Part shown: piece by piece, positions 56,608 through 64,000 of the stretch
How positions within the stretch are numbered: the stretch's first letter is position 1
Layout: each line of letters starts with the position of its first letter
Assembly (NCBI GenBank): GCA_034190545.1
Contig: JAXIOF010000036.1
Span: 1 to 64,000 of the forward strand
Source of the DNA: Candidatus Afararchaeum irisae
Lineage (GTDB): Archaea > Halobacteriota > Halobacteria > Halobacteriales > Afararchaeaceae
Reading direction: 5' to 3'
Length of the DNA: 64,000 bases
Translations under genes and position numbers: made by a program
The notes under the pieces: generated by a model
The model's database searches: none
What the model was told of the DNA's origin: nothing
The model's input: only the letters and a program-made list of their open reading frames with translations

Positions 56608-58809
56608 ATGTCTTCGGAGGCTGAAAGAGAAGAGGAGTCAGGGGCTGAAGACGTGAGACAGATGGAGATATCTGTTCCCGAGATGGACTGTCCCTCTTGT
56701 GTCGGAAAGGTCGAGAGCTCTCTCGACTCGGTCGAGGGTATACGTGACAGGGATCCACGTCCAGCCACGGGAAAGCTCAAGCTCAGCTACGACCCCGGCT
56801 CGACGACACCCGACGACGCCGTAGAGGCTGTCGAGGCTGCGGGCTACGAGGTGGCTTCAGTCTCCGAGGGTTCAGGCGTCGAGATGTCCTCACGTCCTGA
56901 CATCTGGTGGTCTTCGCGTGCCAAGAAGACGTGGCTGAGCGGGATTCTCCTCTTAGCGGCTCTCGTGGGCGAGTTCGTCGTGGGTCTCGAAGCCGTCGTC
57001 GTTGACAGCTTCGTCGTCTTAGGCGTCACTGACCTCCTTCTCCTCGGAGCCGTCGGAGTAAGCGGAGGCGTGGTTCTCCGGAACGGCTACTACTCGCTCC
57101 GGAGTCTGAGCCTCGACATCGATCTGTTGATGTCACTCGCTGTAGTCGGAGCCACGGGTATAGGTCTCTTCGTCGAGGCGGCTTCACTCGCCTTCCTCTT
57201 CAACGTAGCCGAGATACTTGAGGAGTACTCTATGGAGAAGGCACGTGACTCACTCAGACGTCTCGTGTCTCTCTCGCCCGAGAAAGCAAGACTCAGAAGA
57301 GACGGGGAGATAGTCGAGGTCGAAGTCGAGGAGGTCGAGGTCGGAGACACCGTCGTCGTCCGTCCCGGCGAGAAGATCCCCGTCGACGGAAAGGTGGTGA
57401 AAGGAACCAGCGCAGTAAACCAGTCGGCTGTCACGGGCGAGAGTGTACCCGTCGGAAAGGAGGTCGGCGACGAGGTTTTCGCTGGGACAGTCAACGAGGA
57501 GGGCTACTTAGAGGTCGACGCCGAGTCCGACTCGACCCACAGCACCCTCTCACGTATAATAAAGCTCGTCGAGGATGCCGAGTCGGAGAAGACCCAACGC
57601 GAGAAGTTCGTCGACAGGTTCTCTAAGTACTACACTCCCGGAGTCGTCGGCTTAGCCGTCGCGGTCTTCGTTGTTCCCACCGCAGCAGGCATGAACCCTA
57701 AGACGTGGTTCGTGAGAAGCCTAACTCTCCTCGTCATATCGTGTCCGTGTGCCATCGTCATAAGCACCCCCGTTACGGTCGTCTCGGGGATAACCAGCGC
57801 GGCGAGGAACGGCGTCTTAATAAAGGGAGGACGTTACCTCGAAGCCGTCAGCGAGTCGGAGGTCGTCGCTTTCGACAAGACGGGGACACTCACACGCGGA
57901 GAGCTAGAGGTCACAGACGTGGTTCCTCTCGGAGACAGACAGTCCGACGATGTCCTCAGCTGTGCGGCTGCGGTTGAGGGGAGGAGCCAGCATCCCATAG
58001 GGGTCGCAGTCGCGGAGTCTGTCGAAGTTCACAGGAAAGTCACAGGCTTCGAAAGCCTGACAGGAGAGGGTGTCAGGGCTGAGATAGACGGCGTGACCCA
58101 TTACGTCGGAAAGCCCGAGATCTTCGACGGAGTCGGAGCCGAGGGTCTCGAAGATGCCATAGACGCCGTCGACTCTCTGAGTGACGAGGGCAAGACAGCA
58201 GTCGTCGTCGGAACCTCGGAGGAGATAGAGGGGGTCATAGGCGTCGCCGACGAACTGCGTCCCGAGGCTCGTCGGACTGTCGAAGGGCTCAGGTCGTTCG
58301 GCGTAGAAAAAGTCGTGATGCTCACGGGCGACAACCCGAAGACTGCACGTGCAGTGGCTGACGAGACGGGGATCGACTCGTACCACGCCGGACTTCTTCC
58401 GGACGACAAGATCGAGCTTCTCGAAGACCTGCGTGAGGAGTACGGAGACGTCGTCATGGTCGGCGACGGTGTCAACGACGCTCCCGCACTCGCGGCGGCT
58501 GACGTGGGTGTAGCTATGGGAGCCGCTGGAACAGACACCGCGATAGAGACCGCCGACGTAGCCCTCATGGGGGACGACATCTCCAAGCTACCCTACCTCT
58601 ACCGTCTCTCGTCGAAGTCAAACTCGGTGATACGTGGAAACATAGGCGGGAGCCTGGGTATCAAGTTCCTCCTCGCAGCCGGAGCCGTCCTCGGCTATGT
58701 CAACGTCATAGCCGCCGTACTCGTCGGAGACATGGGGATGACACTCGGCGTCACCGGAAACGCGATGCGTCTTTCGAGGATAGGGTCAGAGTCCGAAGAC
58801 TCAGGCTAG
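56608..58809 (+). CDS. zntA: P1B-type heavy-metal ATPase, Zn/Cd type
   Basis: Exports soft metal ions, 733 residues. An N-terminal metal-binding domain has CPSC (VPEMDCPSCVGKVESSLD). The membrane core has the CPC motif in ISCPCAIVISTP, DKTGTLTRGEL, the HP motif SQHPIG and TGDGVNDAPAL-type hinge (GDGVNDAPALAAADVG). The last membrane helix DMGMTLGVTGNAMRL, with Asp and Gly near its start, belongs to the P1B-2 (Zn2+, Cd2+, Pb2+) group, unlike copper pumps. TATA-like AAACTTAATA lies at 56571-56580, about 28-37 bases upstream. Confidence 0.93.
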   Translation: MSSEAEREEESGAEDVRQMEISVPEMDCPSCVGKVESSLDSVEGIRDRDPRPATGKLKLSYDPGSTTPDDAVEAVEAAGYEVASVSEGSGVEMSSRPDIWWSSRAKKTWLSGILLLAALVGEFVVGLEAVVVDSFVVLGVTDLLLLGAVGVSGGVVLRNGYYSLRSLSLDIDLLMSLAVVGATGIGLFVEAASLAFLFNVAEILEEYSMEKARDSLRRLVSLSPEKARLRRDGEIVEVEVEEVEVGDTVVVRPGEKIPVDGKVVKGTSAVNQSAVTGESVPVGKEVGDEVFAGTVNEEGYLEVDAESDSTHSTLSRIIKLVEDAESEKTQREKFVDRFSKYYTPGVVGLAVAVFVVPTAAGMNPKTWFVRSLTLLVISCPCAIVISTPVTVVSGITSAARNGVLIKGGRYLEAVSESEVVAFDKTGTLTRGELEVTDVVPLGDRQSDDVLSCAAAVEGRSQHPIGVAVAESVEVHRKVTGFESLTGEGVRAEIDGVTHYVGKPEIFDGVGAEGLEDAIDAVDSLSDEGKTAVVVGTSEEIEGVIGVADELRPEARRTVEGLRSFGVEKVVMLTGDNPKTARAVADETGIDSYHAGLLPDDKIELLEDLREEYGDVVMVGDGVNDAPALAAADVGVAMGAAGTDTAIETADVALMGDDISKLPYLYRLSSKSNSVIRGNIGGSLGIKFLLAAGAVLGYVNVIAAVLVGDMGMTLGVTGNAMRLSRIGSESEDSG

Positions 58810-58862
58810 GGTTTGAGACTGAACCGCACTCTTCAACTTGTCGGAGATGGAACTCGGGAGTA

Positions 58863-60908
58863 ATGACCATATCCTCACAGTCTGACTCTACTGAGACGGA
58901 TTACTCGAAAGTCGGCGTAGGGGTCGATGTCGGCGGAACCTTCACCGACACTGTACTCGTGTTCCCCGACGGTGTCGTGACCACGAAGGTTCCCACGACG
59001 GAGGATCAGAGCCGGGGAGTCGTAGAAGGAATACGTAAGGCGTGTGAGAAAGCCGGAGTCGACGCCGAGGAGATAGACAGATTCAGTCATGCGATGACTG
59101 TCTCGGTGAACGCAGTACTCGAAAGGGACGGAGCCGAGACGGCTCTCGTGACCACAGAGGGATTCAGGGACGTCCTCGGAATAGGGCGTCAGGATCGACC
59201 CGACCTCTACGACCTCGAAGCAGAGAAGACACCGCCTCTCGTGCCACGAGAAAGGAGGTACGAGATAGACGAGAGAGCCACACCCGAGGGAACCGAGAAA
59301 GGGGTCGATCCCGACGAGGTCAGATCGGTCACGTCGGAGATAGAGGACGACGTCGAGGCGGTAGCTGTCTGTCTCCTCCACTCGTACGCACATCCCGAGA
59401 ACGAGACTCGGGTCGCCGAAATAATAAAGGACGAGACCGGTTCGGTACGTGTCTCGTCTTCACACGAGGTTCTCGCCGAGTTCCGTGAGTACGAGAGAGC
59501 CTCGACGACAGCCCTCGACGCCTACGTCTCTCCCGTAATCGACAGCTACCTCACACGTCTCTCGGAGAGAACGTCGGAGATCGGCATACCCGATCCTGAG
59601 GTGATGCAGTCGAACGGGGGTGTTTCGAGCCTCGAAGCCGTCAGACACAAGCCCGTGACAACACTGTTCTCGGGTCCCGCTGCGGGGGTCGTCGGTGCGA
59701 AGACTGTCTCACGTGGCGTCGATGTTGAGGGGATAGTTACCTTCGACATGGGAGGCACCTCTACCGACGTCAGCCTCGTGCGCGGCGGCGAGATAGAGAG
59801 ATCGACGCGTAACGAGGTCGGCGGACATCCCGTCGGCGTACCCATGGTAGACGTAGAGACGGTCGGCGCAGGTGGAGGAAGTATAGCCTGGATCGACGAC
59901 GGGGGTGCTCTACGTGTGGGTCCCGAGTCGGCGGGTGCTGATCCGGGACCTGCGTGTTACGGACGCGGCGGCGAGAAGCCGACGGTAACCGACGCCGACG
60001 CAGTCCTCGGCTACATACGCGGGAGCCTCGGAGGAGAGGTGAATCTGAGAGCCGACAAGGCACGTGAAGCCGTCGAGAGACTCGCCGATCAGACTCAGAT
60101 GGACGTCACAGAGACGGCAGCGGGCATCCACAGGGTGGCTAACTCGAACACAGCGAGGGCTGTGAGATCGGCTACCGTCGAGAGGGGACACGACCCGAGA
60201 GGGTTCGGCATAGTAGCATACGGAGGCGCGGGACCCATGCACGCAGTCGCGGTCGCCGACGAACTCGGCATCGAGACAGTCGTAGTTCCGAGAGCCGCAG
60301 GGGTTCTGTCGGCTTACGGACTCCTCGCGGCTGACGAGAGACACGACGCTGTGAGGAGCCACCTAGTCGGACTCGGCGATGTCGACGTCTCGGAGGTCGA
60401 GGCAGTCTACGCCGAGATAGTCGATGACCTCTTAGAAGAGACATCGGGTGACAGAGACGAGGTGCGTATTCAGAGACACGCCGACCTGAGATACGAGGGG
60501 CAGAGCTTCGAACTCACTGTCGAGGTCGACGACCCCTTCGACCCCGAGTTAGTGAGACGCAGTTTCGAGGACGAACACGAGAAGAGCTACGGTTACTCTC
60601 TCGGAGACGGAGAGGCTGTCGAGGTGGTCAGCCTCAGAGCCGAGTCGGTCGCCAAGAGACGCCGTCCCGATATGGGGGTAGAGGAAGCTGAGGGAGACCC
60701 CGTCAAGGACGTCCGTGAGACGTACTTCCCGGGGGACGGATTCGAGGAGACACGTGTATACGACAGAAGCCTTCTGAGTACTCAGGACGAAGTCACGGGA
60801 AGAGCCGTCATCGAGGACGACGAGACCACAGTCGTTGTCCCGCCGTCTTGGAAAGCGACTCTCTCGGAGAACGGTAACATAGCCGTCGAGAAGAAGGAGG
60901 TGAGTTAG
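58863..60908 (+). CDS. hyuA: Hydantoinase/oxoprolinase family protein, A subunit
   Basis: ATP-dependent amidohydrolase subunit of the N-methylhydantoinase / 5-oxoprolinase / acetone carboxylase family, 681 residues. The actin-like ATP-binding fold starts VGVDVGGTFTDTVLV, with FDMGGTSTDVSL and YGGAGPMHAVAVADELG further in. It abuts hyuB with no gap. The true substrate of haloarchaeal pairs is not established; a hydantoin or 5-oxoproline is likely. Confidence 0.94.
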   Translation: MTISSQSDSTETDYSKVGVGVDVGGTFTDTVLVFPDGVVTTKVPTTEDQSRGVVEGIRKACEKAGVDAEEIDRFSHAMTVSVNAVLERDGAETALVTTEGFRDVLGIGRQDRPDLYDLEAEKTPPLVPRERRYEIDERATPEGTEKGVDPDEVRSVTSEIEDDVEAVAVCLLHSYAHPENETRVAEIIKDETGSVRVSSSHEVLAEFREYERASTTALDAYVSPVIDSYLTRLSERTSEIGIPDPEVMQSNGGVSSLEAVRHKPVTTLFSGPAAGVVGAKTVSRGVDVEGIVTFDMGGTSTDVSLVRGGEIERSTRNEVGGHPVGVPMVDVETVGAGGGSIAWIDDGGALRVGPESAGADPGPACYGRGGEKPTVTDADAVLGYIRGSLGGEVNLRADKAREAVERLADQTQMDVTETAAGIHRVANSNTARAVRSATVERGHDPRGFGIVAYGGAGPMHAVAVADELGIETVVVPRAAGVLSAYGLLAADERHDAVRSHLVGLGDVDVSEVEAVYAEIVDDLLEETSGDRDEVRIQRHADLRYEGQSFELTVEVDDPFDPELVRRSFEDEHEKSYGYSLGDGEAVEVVSLRAESVAKRRRPDMGVEEAEGDPVKDVRETYFPGDGFEETRVYDRSLLSTQDEVTGRAVIEDDETTVVVPPSWKATLSENGNIAVEKKEVS

Positions 60909-62465
60909 ATGCTCGATCCTGTCGAGACCGAGATACTCCGGAACCGTCTCGAAGCCGTAGCCGACGAGATGGGCGACGTCCTCATAAGGTCGTCCTACTC
61001 CCCCAACATAAAGGAGCGACACGACTGTTCGACTGCGGTCTTCGACACCGACGGACGTATGGTCGCACAGGCGGAGCACATACCCGTCCATCTCGGAGCG
61101 ATGCCCGAAGCGGTCGACGCTGTTCTGGAGATGAAACCGTCGCCGGGAGATGTCTTCGCTCTCAACGACCCCTACGCCGGAGGCACACATCTACCCGACA
61201 TCACCCTCGTATCGCCCGTGACCGTGACCTCAGACGACGAAGACGAGATAATCGGATACGCAGTCTCACGTGCCCACCACGCTGACGTAGGGGGATCGAC
61301 CCCCGGAAGCATGCCAGCGGGTGCGACCGAGATATACGAGGAGGGACTCCGTATACCTCCCGTACGTCTAGTCTCCGAGGGAGAGACCAACACCGACGTA
61401 CTCGACCTCATACTCTCGAACGTCCGTAACCCCGACGAGAGGGAGTCCGACCTGAGGGCACAGATCGGAGCCAACAGACGTGCCGAGGAGAGAGTACGTG
61501 AGGTGGTAGAAGGACTCGACGTCTCCGTAGACGAGGCGTTCGACGCCGTGATCGAGTACTCGCGCCGCAGGACGGTATCGGAGATAGAGTCGATAGACGA
61601 CGGCGACTACGTCGCCGAGGACGTCTTGGAAGGCGACGGTGTCACCGACGACGACATACGTATACGTGCGACGGTCACAGTAGACGGAGACAGGATCGAG
61701 GTCGACTTCTCAGGGACAGATCCACAGACACGTGGAAACGTCAACGCGCCTCTGTCAGTGGCGAAAAGTGCGGTCTACTACGTCGTGAGATCTGTCACAG
61801 ACCCCGACATACCCCCGAACCACGGCTGTTACGAGCCCGTCAGAGTCGAGGCTCCGAAAGGCTGTCTCCTTAATCCCGAGCCTCCCGCAGGAGTAGTCGG
61901 AGGCAACGTCGAGACTAGCCAGCGTATCACAGACGTCGTATTCGACGCTTTCGGAGACGTGGTCGACGTCCCCGCACAGGGTCAGGGAAGTATGAACAGC
62001 CTTATAATAGGGTCGTCGTCCCCCGATTCGGAGTTCACCTACTACGAGACTATCGCGGGAGGATCGGGTGGACGTCCCGAGACCGACGGCATGGACGGTG
62101 TCCACGTCGGGATGACGAACACACTCAACACTCCGGTCGAGTCGCTCGAAAACGAGTATCCCCTGCGTGTCGAGGAGTACTCGCTCAGGGACGGAAGCGG
62201 CGGAGAGGGAAGACACAGGGGAGGACTGGGTATCGTGAGATCACTACGTCTCGAAGCCGACTCGACTGTCTCGGTGATAACTGACAGACGACGACACGCT
62301 CCGAGAGGTAGGAACGGCGGAGGGGACGGTGCTCTTGGCAGGAACCTCATTGACGGGGAGGAGGTCGGAGCGAAGACGACAGTCGAAGCCGAAGAAGGAA
62401 CCGTCGTGACTGTCAAGACCCCGGGAGGCGGTGGCTACGGAGACCCGGACGACGCCTCTGAGTAG
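60909..62465 (+). CDS. hyuB: Hydantoinase/oxoprolinase family protein, B subunit
   Basis: Second subunit of the hydantoinase / oxoprolinase complex, 518 residues, starting right after the hyuA stop. It has SSYSPNIKERHDCSTAVFD, HLPDITLVSPV, NDPYAGGTHLPD and a Gly-rich C-terminus (TPGGGGYGDP). It forms a complex with the A subunit. The two genes form a closed unit between the metal pump and the trp operon. Confidence 0.95.
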   Translation: MLDPVETEILRNRLEAVADEMGDVLIRSSYSPNIKERHDCSTAVFDTDGRMVAQAEHIPVHLGAMPEAVDAVLEMKPSPGDVFALNDPYAGGTHLPDITLVSPVTVTSDDEDEIIGYAVSRAHHADVGGSTPGSMPAGATEIYEEGLRIPPVRLVSEGETNTDVLDLILSNVRNPDERESDLRAQIGANRRAEERVREVVEGLDVSVDEAFDAVIEYSRRRTVSEIESIDDGDYVAEDVLEGDGVTDDDIRIRATVTVDGDRIEVDFSGTDPQTRGNVNAPLSVAKSAVYYVVRSVTDPDIPPNHGCYEPVRVEAPKGCLLNPEPPAGVVGGNVETSQRITDVVFDAFGDVVDVPAQGQGSMNSLIIGSSSPDSEFTYYETIAGGSGGRPETDGMDGVHVGMTNTLNTPVESLENEYPLRVEEYSLRDGSGGEGRHRGGLGIVRSLRLEADSTVSVITDRRRHAPRGRNGGGDGALGRNLIDGEEVGAKTTVEAEEGTVVTVKTPGGGGYGDPDDASE

Positions 62466-62493
62466 ACACTCCGTATCGCGTCGGCTGACGTAA

Positions 62494-62542
62494 GCCTTAT
62501 ACCTTCTGCACTACTCTGTACATTAGAAGACAAACTTGTACA
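62494..62542 (+). promoter_or_regulatory. Promoter and possible operator of the trpD operon
   Basis: TATA-like CCTTATACC at 62495-62503 predicts a start site near 62525-62530. Two TGTACA palindromes lie at 62517-62522 and 62537-62542, exactly 20 bases apart, around that start site. A protein bound to both would block transcription, so a repressor is the simplest model. The regulator is not identified. Confidence 0.45.
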
Positions 62543-62555
62543 CGAGGGAACATAC

Positions 62556-63554
62556 ATGGAGGAATACATAGAGAAGACGGTCGACGGCGAGGATCTGAGC
62601 TTAGAGGAGGCTAAGGAAGCCGCCGACGCAGTCTTCGAGGACGCGACCGACGCACAGATCGGAGCACTCTTAGCGGGACTCAGAGCGAAGGGCGAGACAG
62701 AGGAGGAGATAGCGGGCTTCGCGATGGGGATGAGGGACGCTGCCGAGACTATATCGCCCGACGCCGAGCCCCTGATAGACACGTGCGGAACCGGGGGCGA
62801 CGACTACGACACTATAAATGTCTCTACGGCGACGTCAGTAGTAGCGGCGTCGGCGGGTGTCGCAGTCGCCAAACACGGTAACTACTCTGTCTCGTCGAAC
62901 AGCGGAAGTGCGGATGTCTTCGACGAACTCGGTGTCGAGATAGAAGCCGATCCCGATGAGGTCGAGAGGTCGATAGAGGAGGTCGGCATAGGATTCATGC
63001 TCGCACCCGTCTTCCATCCCGCGATGGGACGTGTGATAGGACCCAGGAAGGAGCTCGGGATGAGGACGGTCTTCAACATACTCGGTCCTCTCACGAATCC
63101 TGCGGGGGCAGACGCACAGGTCGTGGGTGTCTACGACGAGGATCTCGTCGAGAAGATTGCGCGCGTCCTGAGCCTGATGGAGGTCGAGGACGCGGTAGTC
63201 GTCCATGGCTCGGGACTCGACGAGATCTGTCTCCACGGCGAGACGACCGTAGCAGAGACCCACGGCGACGACGTCGAGGAGTACACGCTCACCCCCGAGG
63301 ATATGGGACTCGAAAGGGCTCCGATAGACAAGGTCGCGGGAGGCGATCCAGAGGAGAACGCACGTGACCTAAGACGTATCTTCTCGGGAGAGGAGGACGG
63401 TGCGAAACGCGACATAGTCTTAGCCAACTCGGGTGCGGCACTCTATGTCGCTGGAGTCGCGGAATCGTTCGAGGAGGGTGTCGAGATAGCCGAGAATAGG
63501 GTCGACGAAGGAAAGCCCCTCGAAAAGCTCCACGACTTCTCGGAGATCCAGTAA
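62556..63554 (+). CDS. trpD: Anthranilate phosphoribosyltransferase
   Basis: Joins anthranilate to phosphoribosyl diphosphate in tryptophan synthesis, 332 residues. Substrate motifs are DTCGTGGDDYDTINVSTATS, KHGNYSVSSNSGSADVFDEL and FMLAPVFHPAMGRVIGPRKE. Its stop overlaps the trpF start by one base. The order trpD-trpF at the head of the operon matches haloarchaeal trpDFEG groups. Confidence 0.96.
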   Translation: MEEYIEKTVDGEDLSLEEAKEAADAVFEDATDAQIGALLAGLRAKGETEEEIAGFAMGMRDAAETISPDAEPLIDTCGTGGDDYDTINVSTATSVVAASAGVAVAKHGNYSVSSNSGSADVFDELGVEIEADPDEVERSIEEVGIGFMLAPVFHPAMGRVIGPRKELGMRTVFNILGPLTNPAGADAQVVGVYDEDLVEKIARVLSLMEVEDAVVVHGSGLDEICLHGETTVAETHGDDVEEYTLTPEDMGLERAPIDKVAGGDPEENARDLRRIFSGEEDGAKRDIVLANSGAALYVAGVAESFEEGVEIAENRVDEGKPLEKLHDFSEIQ

Positions 63555-64000
63555 TGGTACGTGTCAAGATCTGTGGAGTGACCGACTCCGACGGTCTCGG
63601 AAAGGTCGTAAGATCGGGAGCCGACGCAGTCGGATTTATCACTCAGGTTCCCGTCGATACGCCGCGTAACCTCTCTGTCGAGGAGGTCTCCCACCTCGTC
63701 TCAGAGACGCCGCCCTTCGTGACCACCGTCGCTGTCGTGATGCCTGACACCGCCGACGAAGCAGTCGAGTTAGCCGAGTCGTCGGGAGCCGACGTCCTAC
63801 AGGTACACAGCCACTTAGAGCCCGACGAAGTCGAGTACCTGAGCCGAGAGACAGACGCAGGTGTCGTCAAGAGGGTGGAGCCGAATCCCGACCACGCGAC
63901 GAAGTACTCCGAGACAGCCGACGCTCTGATAGTGGACTCGACAGACGAAGACGGCGCGGGGGGAACCGGAGAGACGCACGACTGGTCGAGAACCTCGGAG
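63554..64000 (+). CDS. trpF: Phosphoribosylanthranilate isomerase (cut by window end)
   Basis: Third enzyme of tryptophan synthesis, converting phosphoribosyl-anthranilate to the carboxyphenylamino-deoxyribulose phosphate. 149 codons are visible and the frame is open at position 64000. It starts MVRVKICGVTDSDGL and has GADAVGFITQVPVDTPRNLS and VLQVHSHLEPDEVEYL, the beta-barrel pattern of the family. The start overlaps the trpD stop (TAATG). trpE and trpG probably follow outside the window. Confidence 0.93.
   Translation, partial: MVRVKICGVTDSDGLGKVVRSGADAVGFITQVPVDTPRNLSVEEVSHLVSETPPFVTTVAVVMPDTADEAVELAESSGADVLQVHSHLEPDEVEYLSRETDAGVVKRVEPNPDHATKYSETADALIVDSTDEDGAGGTGETHDWSRTSE

Overview
The window looks like a chromosomal segment of a halophilic archaeon (class Halobacteria or a close relative). 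Most predicted proteins are very rich in Asp and Glu. The genes are archaeal or haloarchaeal in type: ftsZ-secE-spt5, aEF-1 beta next to a 59-residue HVO_2753-type zinc protein, XPD/Rad3 helicase, DTD2-type dtdA, HalX response regulator, archaeosine genes queC/queE, trpDF and a ctaB with an extra N-terminal domain. Many starts lie about 26-32 bases after a TATA-like box, as in leaderless archaeal transcripts. ATA (Ile) and AGA/AGG (Arg) codons look common, which is unusual for high-GC haloarchaea, so this is probably not a standard laboratory genus. The exact lineage cannot be fixed from the sequence alone.

Layout. 1-620: right end of an IS200/IS605-type element that cuts an htpX gene just after its HELAH motif. 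700-3540: an unknown protein and a broken receiver/PAS/kinase gene. 3536-6700: katG, a small membrane protein, aEF-1 beta and a zinc protein. 6719-11240: a pentose locus, rpe-tktN-tktC-tal on the minus strand, divergent from an unknown gene and a ribose-1,5-bisphosphate isomerase-like gene. 11241-13480: flavoprotein reductase, thioesterase and a RelE-type toxin-antitoxin pair. 13736-19840: moaA, thpR, the heme O/A genes and an ABC exporter. 19887-25480: a hybrid kinase with a tiny leader ORF, rhodanese-metallo-beta-lactamase protein, mscS and ilvD.

25535-28010 is the most unusual part. It holds a complete TnpB gene, a run of eight hairpins after it, and then about 660 noncoding bases made of two 118-base copies of a multi-hairpin module (27333-27450 and 27873-27990) around a structured core, ending 20 bases before a TauE/SafE-type permease. 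The stems differ between the two copies but stay paired, which points to a conserved fold. Hairpins of the same build (7-10 bp stem, three-base loop) occur at the left window edge and at 53159-53199.

28010-38540: permease, a frameshifted sensor kinase, a TctA-like membrane protein, spt5-secE-ftsZ, dtdA and a membrane M48 protease. 38574-46300: aroE, an RNA methyltransferase, regulators, XPD and the queC/queE/ribbon-helix-helix group. 46343-49300: a likely membrane redox locus with two proteins that each carry paired histidines spaced for b-type hemes, an ApbE flavin transferase, an acidic anchored protein and a calcium-repeat protein. 49301-56520: regulator, Ca2+-type P-type ATPase, a structured noncoding locus with a tRNA-like 5' half, HalX regulator, photolyase and a riboflavin-pathway reductase. 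56608-64000: a Zn/Cd-type P1B ATPase, hyuAB and the start of a trp operon (trpD, trpF, cut by the window end).

Three genes carry frameshifts (1430-3539, 29142-31771, 55452-55831). Two can be explained by a single small change in a short repeat or base run, so phase variation, recent decay or assembly error are all possible.
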